DNA of 35,709 nt. Origin: Chloroflexota bacterium. Its GTDB lineage: Bacteria > Chloroflexota > Anaerolineae > Anaerolineales > UBA11858. A program made the translations under genes and the position numbers. The notes under the pieces are model-generated. The model ran no database searches. It saw only the letters and a list, made by a program, of their open reading frames with translations, and was not told the DNA's origin. Below are positions 24,201 to 31,380 of this stretch, piece after piece. The stretch lies in contig JABGRQ010000157.1 of assembly GCA_018648225.1 (NCBI GenBank), positions 1-35,709 of the forward strand, read 5' to 3'. Position 1 is the stretch's first letter. Every line of letters starts with the position of its first letter.

Positions 24201-26846
24201 ACTTGCTTTACGCATTAGTTCGTCATAGATTGCCACACGATCCAATAAACGGTTCCCGAACACGTCCAGACGTTCGGGAATATACGATTGCAAAAACTCC
24301 CTTTGCAACTGTTGGGTATCTAACGGGCGCAGGGTCATCAACCGCTGAGACGAGCGGCTATTTTCGCAAGTTTGGAACAGGCGTTTCCCAAAGGCTTCCC
24401 ATGCTCGTGAAAGATCGAGTGAACGGCTGCGACCGCGCGCAGAAACCTTGAAGATCACTTGCTTGCGGTTATAACGCGCGTCTTCTTCGGCAATCAGGCG
24501 ATTGAGATCAATTAACAAACGACGGGTTTTACCGAGCAATACATCGGCATTATCTTTGCCCCCCAGCGTCAGGCGGAAGGTTGCCCGGCCCGTTTCAAAG
24601 CCCTTTTCGGTACGAGCAAATGTAGAGAGTGGCAACATCCCGATGCCGCTACGCGCCAAAGATGAAGCCAACCAAGATAGAGATAGCCCCGCAGGTAAGC
24701 GATTTACCCGTAAGAGGGGATACAAACTCCCCGTGGGGGGGATGATTTTCAGCCCAAAGGGGTTACGGTCCGAGGGTAAGTTCTTCGCAGCTCGAAGAAG
24801 AGCCTGCGTCCGCTCGTAGAGAATCGAGTTGCGCAGATGCCAAAAAGCGCGCGTGGCCTGCGTTGAACTGCGATAAAACAAATAGCTGATGAAAATAGCG
24901 GCAATATTGGGCCGGATGTGGGAATTGAGCGCGTTAAAACGCTCGCGGATCTGCCGGTCACGAATTTCGACGACCGCTAGTCTGGCCCCGGCGTAACTAT
25001 CCGTCTTCGACATGGAATGCACCGAGATCACGCGATCAGCCTGCGCTGCTGTGATCGCCCCATGTCGTACCAGTTCGGCAGCAATCTGGCGAACGGTCTT
25101 AATTTCCGGCAATTCGCACACCGGAGCAACATTCTGGTAGGCCAGATCATCAACCACATAGATATTATTTCGCAGGCAATACGTGACCAATCGGCGGGTG
25201 TCAGTATCATCGAAGATTTGGCCGGTGGCGTTATGCGGATTATTAACCGCTACCGCGCCGCGCTGCAGCCAGGATGCATCTTCCTGACAGAGTTGCTCTA
25301 TTTTTTGGATGATGCCGTCTACATCCAACCCCAAAGATTCCGACAATGGCACGGGGTAGGTTTTGACAAAGCACTGTTCGTAAGACCAACTCAGGTCGGG
25401 AATTACCACTTCTGAGACACCACAATGAAAGCCCAGAATGCTCAAAGCGGTGCGCGATGATCCGCTAACCACGGAGCAGGCTTCGGGCTGATATTGCGGC
25501 TGATGTTTGATAAAGGCGGCCAAAAAACTACGCTGCAAGGCATTGATCCATGCGGGGTGGTGTGCGTTGAGAACGAGTGCATCGAGCAGTTCATCAGTTT
25601 TTAGTTCGGTGAACTCATCGAAGATGTACCCCTTCCACGCATGCTGAATCCTGCCAGCCAGTACAGCCGCTTTTTCTTCTACCGCCCTCAGGGATTTGGC
25701 TAATGTTTGGGCACGCCGATCCACTAATTTTTCCAGGCGCTGTTCCGCCCGTTCCGCCAAATCGGGTAAAACCGTCTCCGCTGTAATTCCTAATCCTAAT
25801 CCTTCAAAAGCTGGTTTTGCATAAGGTACATCATCTGGAATTTTTGCCTGAAGTGTTGCCAGATTTTGTGTGAGCAAAAAGTCGAGAAATTCGGCTTCAG
25901 CCGCGGAGGGGGTGCCCTTAAGATTGAAATGCACGTTTTCGATGACACTCAGAAAATCGGCGTTCCCAACGATGAATACAGTAGGCAAACTGTGCAACCG
26001 TTTCGCAAATACGGCAGGGGTCAGCAGGCGGATAACTCGCTGCACAAGTTTGGCTTCACGCGCCAAAGAGAGATGGTTGGGCGCGTTGTTGGCCTCGATA
26101 AAAAACAGAAGCTTTTCAATGCTCAGCAGGCGCAACTTGCGCCGCGTAACTTCATCGAGCAGGCCGCCAATCAGCATAAAGGTCGGCATGTTGAGCTGAT
26201 CGTTAAAGGACTGCTCGATTTGCACCAGGGCTGTTTGCTCGTCGTCGGCCAGATCATCAAAAAGCAGATTGGGGATCGTCTTTAGCTGGGGCTGGAGTTC
26301 GCACTGATAGCTGATGATACGCGCCGGGGTGAACTCCAAATAAGACGACAAGGCAAACAAGATGATGCGCAGCATTTCGTGATTGCCGCCCATGCCAATA
26401 ATAATTTCACGTTTGCCCGATTTTTCGCCCGTGTCGTAATCGATCGGCTCCTGCTGATTTTCCAGCCAGGCGCGGAAGGCGTCAATGAGGGCGTGGGGCT
26501 TCTTGCGCGAATATCCACCCCGGGGCATATATGGCGCACTTTTCTGAATTGTGCGAATCAAAAATTCAAGTTTTGGCTTGTCTTCGGCCTTCCAACCAAG
26601 ATATTCTAAAATTGCGTCGGGGTCGGCGTCGTGCAGCTCTTCGCGATGAATATCGATGCCCAGTGCCGTGCGCAAATAAGCCGATGATATGCTCACATCC
26701 TGCACCGGGTTCCCGATGTGGAAATTAACGCGCTCTTCATCGGGAACTGGCGCCGCGGCAGTAGATTCGCTGATCTCCGAAACGCGTGCCACGCGGATCG
26801 GCTTGAGGCGAAAACTGGCCTGAGGGTCAAATGGATGGGCTTTCAT
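21231..26846 (-). CDS. Giant fusion: PLP aminotransferase-like region plus divergent PEP carboxylase-like region
   Basis: An 1871-residue protein, by far the largest here. Residues about 35-430 look like a first, degenerate aminotransferase unit (FHIGNPVQD near 42, KREIIIGMGGNHEMLRIIL near 145). Residues about 430-790 hold an active-looking fold-type I aminotransferase: NNPHNATG (535-542), VVDDLAYQ (564-571) and the PLP Lys614 in SVHSMSKTDSYAGAR. From about 870 the chain resembles phosphoenolpyruvate carboxylase over its length: TVHPTQS (His918), WSDWDGSNRPSG (near 1000), IPLFEDIDT (near 1265), FIAGSD (near 1312) and GSGESMQRQGG (near 1352). By hand alignment the usual catalytic Arg of DIRQES, Lys of SDSxKD, and His and first Arg of FHGRGG are replaced. 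Start is the ATG at 26846 (GGAAG ahead); a GTG at 26870 lies inside a repeat. Stands alone, convergent with the exporter. Confidence 0.8.
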   Translation of the reverse strand: MKAHPFDPQASFRLKPIRVARVSEISESTAAAPVPDEERVNFHIGNPVQDVSISSAYLRTALGIDIHREELHDADPDAILEYLGWKAEDKPKLEFLIRTIQKSAPYMPRGGYSRKKPHALIDAFRAWLENQQEPIDYDTGEKSGKREIIIGMGGNHEMLRIILFALSSYLEFTPARIISYQCELQPQLKTIPNLLFDDLADDEQTALVQIEQSFNDQLNMPTFMLIGGLLDEVTRRKLRLLSIEKLLFFIEANNAPNHLSLAREAKLVQRVIRLLTPAVFAKRLHSLPTVFIVGNADFLSVIENVHFNLKGTPSAAEAEFLDFLLTQNLATLQAKIPDDVPYAKPAFEGLGLGITAETVLPDLAERAEQRLEKLVDRRAQTLAKSLRAVEEKAAVLAGRIQHAWKGYIFDEFTELKTDELLDALVLNAHHPAWINALQRSFLAAFIKHQPQYQPEACSVVSGSSRTALSILGFHCGVSEVVIPDLSWSYEQCFVKTYPVPLSESLGLDVDGIIQKIEQLCQEDASWLQRGAVAVNNPHNATGQIFDDTDTRRLVTYCLRNNIYVVDDLAYQNVAPVCELPEIKTVRQIAAELVRHGAITAAQADRVISVHSMSKTDSYAGARLAVVEIRDRQIRERFNALNSHIRPNIAAIFISYLFYRSSTQATRAFWHLRNSILYERTQALLRAAKNLPSDRNPFGLKIIPPTGSLYPLLRVNRLPAGLSLSWLASSLARSGIGMLPLSTFARTEKGFETGRATFRLTLGGKDNADVLLGKTRRLLIDLNRLIAEEDARYNRKQVIFKVSARGRSRSLDLSRAWEAFGKRLFQTCENSRSSQRLMTLRPLDTQQLQREFLQSYIPERLDVFGNRLLDRVAIYDELMRKASDSGRWLVERLEREFMKDSLQRRQEQFRLRTYDRTVHPTQSYSLQAEMALDAVVNALIAGRPITNAQIEQAAQELLKEYIGLNVAINSQQEVDEILLDLNTLIVGEEFAGLFSDVALSPFLSFWSDWDGSNRPSGQGHRLVSAVVMENVRRMMRILNTLQQADPHVRIKPALKAELADLSQHNQRFTRLLNEITTLTHQLEQRYRGILPFSVESTTLQRWATRLHLRRDPARVLWQHNDRYEHKMFELRQQRRETMEFYFSLNKALRKQLYALIPEIQNNRAAEPLLREVLGYRDILQRMVLTPRINQGLITARDPFAIDTTAYNIYEINTIAGKYGNPGMTLGLQISLSSKPEALISLDRKMRIQAEQMRRDLSPAELPPVWLIPLFEDIDTVSNIRSYLDRVWDYATQSRHTGQASQARFKEIISEVFIAGSDLSQQVSQANAAHLYRQAKYDTHSWLAEHGVVDAVRIKLGSGESMQRQGGYYSSVAGKLAFGNTENDRRRFAANLPAAARKSTAYAVTPLQGVFLGGDLRTYQSNISEHLRFLRVRDFVGLQYHIREAQHRHRENLIRAAETIAESRLGAQSRSLHELERLTIGMREALMEGFLTELTENFRHISYGRDEDVIGIHVISYFIGRSMPQLRDRPTSRRKSGTGTDRGQQILANIAEIIPLAKKGSLLRAISHNKSQTVVLGINQLTTGLFRSLERFARKNFAEAERERMVAERLLPYLPVYEILNTLRIYQDWRGEYLSHIETAFPAGNSAFVALREDSDAMNHYLPLFQQELLRRHGVDVNDFFVNDVFIPHLLPTLRPDLAVLLQENLFNTDLDTFMQPISGRVSDTWQAEVAQLLDQPTQIAHWRSMIWDVMGESIYQWVQSFAELATALYAFSTSRALDAPLMLARDTKLSPALAGFFRTARADDDMRHFLIGAIEYLSSFTEGDIEVPVSIIRAMNDVERIAQIEESALPPEKQDMVRYCTLQIARLAGENG

Positions 26847-26864
26847 TACAATGGGCTTCCAAGG

Positions 26865-26940
26865 GGACACGGATGACGCGGCTTAGGCGGATTTTTTAAT
26901 TATTTATCCGCGCTAATCTGTTAAATCCGCGTCATCGGCG
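26865..26940. repeat. Palindromic intergenic repeat ('acggatgacgcgg' type)
   Basis: Outer arms ACGGATGACGCGG (26869-26881) and CCGCGTCATCGGCGT (right end) are near-complementary, with inner ATCCGC/GCGGAT copies and an AT-rich centre. It fills nearly the whole gap between the SPFH gene and the giant gene, and is a different family from those at 1-75 and 1734-1796. Confidence 0.8.
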
Positions 26941-26942
26941 TT

Positions 26943-27923
26943 CTATTTATCTTTGGAATCGCTCTTTGCTTCCAGGGCGCGTTGCATCAAAGTTTGGAAA
27001 ACACTCAATAACTCAGACCCATGCGCCAGTTCTTGCGGTGTAAATGAGACAATGGTGCGGGCATTCTTCAAGTTTTGGCTGGCTTCGGCCAGACGGGCGG
27101 CCTGTGGCGTCAGCATCAGCAGTTCAGGGCTGCTCTTGAGTACGTCAAGTTCTTCCTTCTCAAAAGCGAGACGCATCCGGTTGCGCTCCAATTCATCTTC
27201 AAGACCTTTCTGAGCCAGCACTGACTCTTTTCCGAGCAGAGTCCCCTTCAAAACCAGATTTTTCATCTCAAGCTCGTGTTCCATTTGCGAAATTTCTTCA
27301 TCAGCCTGAATTTTCGCTTTAGCAGCGGCCGAGCGCGCCTGATGACTCAAACGTTCGGTTTGCTCTAGCAAGCGCGCCTGTTCTTGCTGGCGCAGCGCTT
27401 CGCCAATCTCCGGGTCGGTCGGTTCCAGCGACTGAATGGCCAGCGAAATCAACTCGACGCCGAATTTTTCTTCGATAAGCGTCGAGCGCGCGTTCAAATA
27501 GCTCAAAATTTCGGTCGATGAAAGCGCGTGAATCTCACATTTTTCGATATATTCTTTAACCAGCCCCTGAAGCAGAACTTGCACTTCATCGGCAACGCGC
27601 GCGACGGCTTCCGTGTTCCACCCGCCGATGCGGATCAACGCGGGAATATGCTCAAGCGAGGGTGCAACCGAACCCACCAGTTTAATGCGCACTTCCAGAT
27701 TGCCAACGGCGGCCGCTTCTAACGTCAAACGAATCGGGCTGGTGGTGCGTTCAAGCGGCAAACTAAGATGCCGCGGGTAAACCAATCCTTTGCGAATTTG
27801 GATCTGCCCATTGGCTTCATAAAGAAATAAATAATCAGGCTTCCGTATGCGATATTCAAATAAAACCAGCAATACCAAAACACCGACAACCACCCCGGTA
27901 AGAATTCCAATTGTGTTATCCAT
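26943..27923 (-). CDS. SPFH/Band 7 domain membrane protein
   Basis: A 326-residue protein: one N-terminal membrane helix (about 7-25, GILTGVVVGVLVLLVLF), an SPFH/prohibitin-like domain (about 30-180) containing VELISLAIQSLEP, then a long charged coiled coil (about 183-260, rich in Glu, Gln, Arg and Lys) and a tail with repeated Leu and Ala. SPFH proteins form ring-like assemblies on membranes and often regulate proteases or stabilise membrane domains. It lies upstream of the giant gene on the same strand; only a palindromic repeat separates them, so they may share a transcript. No NfeD-type partner is adjacent. Confidence 0.82.
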   Translation of the reverse strand: MDNTIGILTGVVVGVLVLLVLFEYRIRKPDYLFLYEANGQIQIRKGLVYPRHLSLPLERTTSPIRLTLEAAAVGNLEVRIKLVGSVAPSLEHIPALIRIGGWNTEAVARVADEVQVLLQGLVKEYIEKCEIHALSSTEILSYLNARSTLIEEKFGVELISLAIQSLEPTDPEIGEALRQQEQARLLEQTERLSHQARSAAAKAKIQADEEISQMEHELEMKNLVLKGTLLGKESVLAQKGLEDELERNRMRLAFEKEELDVLKSSPELLMLTPQAARLAEASQNLKNARTIVSFTPQELAHGSELLSVFQTLMQRALEAKSDSKDK

Positions 27924-28001
27924 AATCTATAACTCCTCGAATAATACTTAAACAGCGCAGATTATACTCAATCTGGCAAAATGCTTCAGAGGGAAAACGC
28001 T

Positions 28002-28790
28002 CTAAATTTGGATAGTGGATTCAACACCTGGAATATATCCACTTTTCCAAAGGGAGGTTCCAATTTGCACGGCGCTGGCTCCCGCCTTCAGCATGATTTC
28101 TACCTCCGAGGCGGATCGCACACCCCCGGCCCCAATCACAGGGAGTCCAGCCCGCGCGAGTTGTTCCACCGCCCGCAGCGCCAGCGGAAAAATCGCCGGG
28201 CCATTAAGCCGTCCACTAACCCTCACCCCCGACCCCTCTCCCTCATAGGGAGAGGGGAGCAAGCCGCGTGGCGCGCCCAAACTGACCGCGCTGGCTCCAG
28301 CATCCACGGCCGCTTGCGCCAATATCAGGCTGCCATCCAGGGGTACACGCACCAACACCGGAAGTTCACCCAGCGCTGCTTGTGCAAATTGCGCCGCGAG
28401 GCTGGCATCCGCATCAGGGGGCAGGCCCACTTCAATTCCCATCACGCTCCCCGCGCCTTCAATCCGCTCAACCATCCAGCCCAATTCATCCGGATTCTGC
28501 GCCAAGAGATGCACAATCACCGGCAAAGAAGCTGAAGCCCAATAGCGTCCATAGCGCCGGAGGGCTTGCGACAAACCGGGGTTGGGCAAACCCGTATGCA
28601 GCAAGAATCCACCCGGAAAGGGTATATAACGCGTGCCTTTGGCTGGCGTGCGCGGCAAACGGCTGATGGGATTCGTGACAAAAGCGCCAAAGCGCGAGAA
28701 ATCCAGCGGGCTGTGCGGATCGGGGAAAAAGCCCAGCATCCCGGCGGCATTCATGAGGGGTTGAGCGAAAAAGAAATCTGTTTTGGGCAT
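28002..28790 (-). CDS. Dihydroorotate dehydrogenase-like FMN barrel protein, key residues changed
   Basis: A 262-residue TIM-barrel protein with the general order of class 1 dihydroorotate dehydrogenase: NAAGMLGF near the start, a middle strand PVLVRVP, GASAVSLGAPRG, GRLNGPAIFPLALRAVEQL, then the FMN-phosphate site PVIGAGGVRSASEVEIMLKAGASAVQIGTSLW. The usual N-x-S-C-P-N loop with catalytic Cys is replaced by IEVGLPPDAD, and the Lys of 'iKl' reads VRV, so true dihydroorotate oxidation is doubtful. A palindromic repeat is inserted in frame (28213-28262). I use the ATG at 28790; a GTG at 28802 is also open. It is the last gene of a minus-strand group that begins with a PyrK-like protein, which suggests an enzyme/electron-transfer pair. 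Confidence 0.75.
   Translation of the reverse strand: MPKTDFFFAQPLMNAAGMLGFFPDPHSPLDFSRFGAFVTNPISRLPRTPAKGTRYIPFPGGFLLHTGLPNPGLSQALRRYGRYWASASLPVIVHLLAQNPDELGWMVERIEGAGSVMGIEVGLPPDADASLAAQFAQAALGELPVLVRVPLDGSLILAQAAVDAGASAVSLGAPRGLLPSPYEGEGSGVRVSGRLNGPAIFPLALRAVEQLARAGLPVIGAGGVRSASEVEIMLKAGASAVQIGTSLWKSGYIPGVESTIQI
28213..28262. repeat. Palindromic repeat inserted in frame inside the DHOD-like gene
   Basis: CCCCTCTCCC (28233-28242) pairs perfectly with GGGAGAGGGG (28248-28257) around TCATA, preceded by CCCTCACCCCCGAC. On the gene's strand it reads LLPSPYEGEGSGVRV, a translation often seen where this repeat family enters coding sequence. The insert lies in the loop after SLGAPRG and before the conserved GRLNGPAI block, without breaking the frame. 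Confidence 0.8.
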
Positions 28791-28810
28791 CGTAATAAAC
28801 ACAGTGATAA

Positions 28811-28860
28811 GTTACAAGTTGAAGGTTACACGTTGAACTTTCAACCTGCAACCTTCAACC
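28811..28860. repeat. Palindromic repeat ('gttacaagttgaaggtt' type, copy 1)
   Basis: GTTGAAGGTT (28818-28827) and AACCTTCAAC (28850-28859) are exactly complementary; an inner GTTGAA/TTCAAC pair lies between them. It fills the gap between the deacetylase and DHOD-like genes and overlaps the last codons of the deacetylase gene. The element at 32481-32562 is of a related type. Confidence 0.8.
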
Positions 28861-29581
28861 GATAAATTTCAAGAACATCTACCAGCCTATCATCCAGCAA
28901 TCCTATCACCCGATGCAGCCCCTCCACCTTCATCAACACTTCCGGGACACTCAACTGCCGCCCGGCACGTTTCGATGAACGGCGCACGAAAAGCGCATTC
29001 TGAGTGCGATGGCAATAAGCCGCGGCGGCTTTTTGCTCGAAGGCTGCGCTAATGTCAAGAATCAAGTCGGCAGGATCATCGGTATTGGCGAGACGCGGGC
29101 GCGGGTGTTCGGGGAAACTCGGCGAGAAGGTGTAGAGCGAGATGCCATCTGGCATGGCCGCGATCACCGCCCGATGCGTAAGCACATGCGCCGGATGACC
29201 GTACTCGCCATTCGAGCCGTGAGTAATCACCGCATCAGGGCAAAGTTGCTGGATATAGTCACGCAGGCGTTGCATCAGTTCGTCAAAATCGTCGGTGTAG
29301 GGGTGCAGTTCTTCATTCTCGCCGACGGTAGGGTCAATATAATCAAGAAACTCAACACTTGTGCCGCCCAGAGCTTGCGCGGCGCAGCGCATCTCCTGTT
29401 CGCGCACGCGGCCTAATTCGGGGCGTTCACAAAGCGGGGGTTCGCCCAACTCGCCGCCTTCGCCCCGCGTAGCACAAAGAACATGCACATTGGCTCCGGC
29501 ACGCGCCAGCAAAGCCAGTGTTCCGCCACAAAGGATGGTTTCATCATCAGGATGAGCGACAACAGCCAAAATCTTATTCAT
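28841..29581 (-). CDS. PIG-L/LmbE-family deacetylase
   Basis: A 246-residue zinc-dependent N-deacetylase. The N-terminal metal motif AHPDDE (residues 9-14) is preceded by MNKILAVV and followed by GGTLALLARAG. The later HGSNGEYGHPAHVLTHRAV carries the third ligand His in GHPAH. Family members deacetylate N-acetylglucosamine-linked substrates, for example in mycothiol or bacillithiol biosynthesis or glycolipid maturation; which applies is unknown. It overlaps the CAP-domain gene by 8 bp. Its last codons (ending RLKVAG) lie inside a palindromic repeat, so the native C-terminus has probably been replaced by repeat sequence. Confidence 0.9.
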   Translation of the reverse strand: MNKILAVVAHPDDETILCGGTLALLARAGANVHVLCATRGEGGELGEPPLCERPELGRVREQEMRCAAQALGGTSVEFLDYIDPTVGENEELHPYTDDFDELMQRLRDYIQQLCPDAVITHGSNGEYGHPAHVLTHRAVIAAMPDGISLYTFSPSFPEHPRPRLANTDDPADLILDISAAFEQKAAAAYCHRTQNALFVRRSSKRAGRQLSVPEVLMKVEGLHRVIGLLDDRLVDVLEIYRLKVAG

Positions 29582-30587
29582 CAGAAACCAGCATCATCAC
29601 CAGATCACTGGCGGGGATATTTTCGCCATTCAGGACAACCCAAATGCGAAGATGATAATACCCCGACTGTGCGTTGCCCGGCAGAATCATGCGCAGCTTA
29701 TAATCGCCATTCCAGTCCAATGTCGCAGGGATTTGATCCACAAACTCAGCAGGAGATGTATAAGTGGATGTGTCGTTTAACGCCGAAATGCTCATTGGAG
29801 ATGGCAGCGGCTCAAATGCCAGATTGATGAGGGGTTGACTCACCCCAGGAAGTAATTCAAATTTGATAATAATCAACTCGCCGGGATGCGCTGTAAAAAC
29901 ATTTCCATCAGCATCGGTATGAAGCACCAAATACTGATTGGTAAACTCCTGCGCCACGCGGAATTCACCGCTCAGGGGATCATAGGCCATCCCCACGCCA
30001 ACATGCGTATGTTCCGGTGTAAGAATATTCGCCCGATGGCCGGGGCTGTTCATTAAGGCTTCCTGGGCTTCACGTACACGCGCAGCCCAATTTGCTTCCC
30101 AAACCGGGCTGCCATCATCATAGCGGCTATAGTATGAATACACATTTTCCATAACGACAGCCTGCCCACCGGACAGGCCATAGCGAATATCTGGGCCCAG
30201 CCCGGCCAGGTTCCAATGCGACATATAGCCAGCATTCGCCATTTCTTGCGCATGTTGGCGGCCAACTTCAGCCGCGTGTGCATCCCACTGAACTGGCTCT
30301 AAACCTTCAGCAACCCTGTCTACATTAATAAGTTCAAGCATATAAGCCGCAAGGGCATCAAGATCGGGGGTGTCACCCACTATGACAGGTGCAACCGGCG
30401 TGGGGTAAGGTGTGGGTGTGAAATTAGGGGGTGGCGGAGTGTCTACGAATAAATCTAACACTTCTGGCTTCGTTTTGATGCCAAAATAGGCCAGCGCCAA
30501 TCCCCCGGCAAGCCAAAATAACCAGCCGATGCGTATTTTACGGCTTCTTGCTCGTCGCTTCTTTCGTCGTTTTTGTTTACGTGCCAT
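29574..30587 (-). CDS. Membrane-anchored CAP/SCP-domain protein
   Basis: A 337-residue protein. The very basic N-terminus (MARKQKRRKKRRARSRK) precedes a membrane helix (about 20-40), then a Pro/Thr-rich linker (PPPPNFTPTPYPTPVAP). The CAP domain (about 75-220) has the family marks: MLELINVDRVAEGLEPVQWD, a His in VGRQHAQEMA, GYMSHWNLAG, ENVY, and NSPGHRANILTPEHTHVGVGMAY. A C-terminal beta-type domain of about 110 residues follows. CAP proteins act outside the cell; their bacterial function is mostly unknown. Second gene of the minus-strand group, 6 nt after the PyrK-like gene. Confidence 0.9.
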   Translation of the reverse strand: MARKQKRRKKRRARSRKIRIGWLFWLAGGLALAYFGIKTKPEVLDLFVDTPPPPNFTPTPYPTPVAPVIVGDTPDLDALAAYMLELINVDRVAEGLEPVQWDAHAAEVGRQHAQEMANAGYMSHWNLAGLGPDIRYGLSGGQAVVMENVYSYYSRYDDGSPVWEANWAARVREAQEALMNSPGHRANILTPEHTHVGVGMAYDPLSGEFRVAQEFTNQYLVLHTDADGNVFTAHPGELIIIKFELLPGVSQPLINLAFEPLPSPMSISALNDTSTYTSPAEFVDQIPATLDWNGDYKLRMILPGNAQSGYYHLRIWVVLNGENIPASDLVMMLVSDE

Positions 30588-30593
30588 ATTTGA

Positions 30594-31277
30594 TTACCAT
30601 TGTAATTGCTTCAAATCCAACACTGGGCCATCTTTGCAAGCCAATTTATAGCTTTTGCGGGCGGGAACAGCGCATACGCCGCACTCGGCCAGCGCGCCGC
30701 AAGGCATGGGGGAGATAATTAATGTCTGGGCTGTGCAGGCCGGGCGTTCGTGCGGGGCCAATCCCAGGATCGTACGCAACTTGGGCAATATTTCAATTGT
30801 CAGTTCGAGAGCCAAGAAATCGGCCCAGGGTATGGCTTCGGGCAAATCCGCGAGGCGGCGAACTTCAACGGAGACGGGGAGATCGGGCAAGGCCGCATCT
30901 GTAAAAATGGCAATATCGGCTTGCGGGTTTTGGTGGATCAGGGGCAGCAGACGTGCCAACCCGCCGCCGAGGGAGGCCAAAGCGATATGACTGGTCTCCG
31001 CCGGGAGGTTGAATCCGTGCCCGAGGGGTCCGCGTAGATCAAGCTCTAGCCCAGGGAGCCAGTGTTTCGGTGGGAGCGTTGGGCTTTGCAGAATCACCTC
31101 AGGGGCAGAACCCACCCGAAAAAGAGGAACCGCCAAAACGGAGTCCGCTGTACCATCATCGGCGAGCAGATATTGCCCTGGAGCGGGGGTCAACGCTGAA
31201 GAACAATCCACGCGTAGCAACAAATTGTCATCAAATCCGTATATGATCTCAGAGATGCGTCCTTTGCCGTTTTGCAT
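30594..31277 (-). CDS. PyrK-like [2Fe-2S] electron-transfer subunit
   Basis: A 227-residue protein of the ferredoxin-reductase type used by class 1B dihydroorotate dehydrogenase. The C-terminal cluster motif is clear: MPCGALAECGVCAVPARKSYKLACKDG-like cysteines in C-x6-C-x2-C-x11-C order, followed by GPVLDL as in PyrK. A flavodomain-like LRGPLGHGFNL and an NAD-site-like LGGGLARLLPLI are present, but the usual RP[FI]S FAD motif is not seen (the segment reads VLAVPLFRVG). First gene of the minus-strand group whose last gene is a DHOD-like barrel, so they may form a complex with a modified function. No other pyrimidine genes are close. Confidence 0.82.
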   Translation of the reverse strand: MQNGKGRISEIIYGFDDNLLLRVDCSSALTPAPGQYLLADDGTADSVLAVPLFRVGSAPEVILQSPTLPPKHWLPGLELDLRGPLGHGFNLPAETSHIALASLGGGLARLLPLIHQNPQADIAIFTDAALPDLPVSVEVRRLADLPEAIPWADFLALELTIEILPKLRTILGLAPHERPACTAQTLIISPMPCGALAECGVCAVPARKSYKLACKDGPVLDLKQLQW

Positions 31278-31324
31278 ACAGGCATGGTATCATGTTTGGG
31301 TTGTATTGTGAAATACTTATAAAT

Positions 31325-31354
31325 AGGGCTTTTCCCTTACAGGCGCAAAGCCCT
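31325..31354 (+). other. Hairpin in the leader of the second SPFH gene
   Basis: AGGGCTTT (31325-31332) and AAAGCCCT (31347-31354) are exact complements around 14 nt, ending 26 nt before the ATG at 31381. No T-run follows, so it is not a standard terminator. The rest of 31278-31380 is AT-rich and must hold divergent promoters, which I cannot place with confidence. Confidence 0.5.
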
Positions 31355-31380
31355 AATCAATATACAAGGAGTTTGAAAAG

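Noticed and set aside
27981-28535. 184-codon open frame containing TNPHPRPLSLIGRGE-type sequence
   Set aside because: It is the other-strand reading of the DHOD-like gene and its palindromic repeat.
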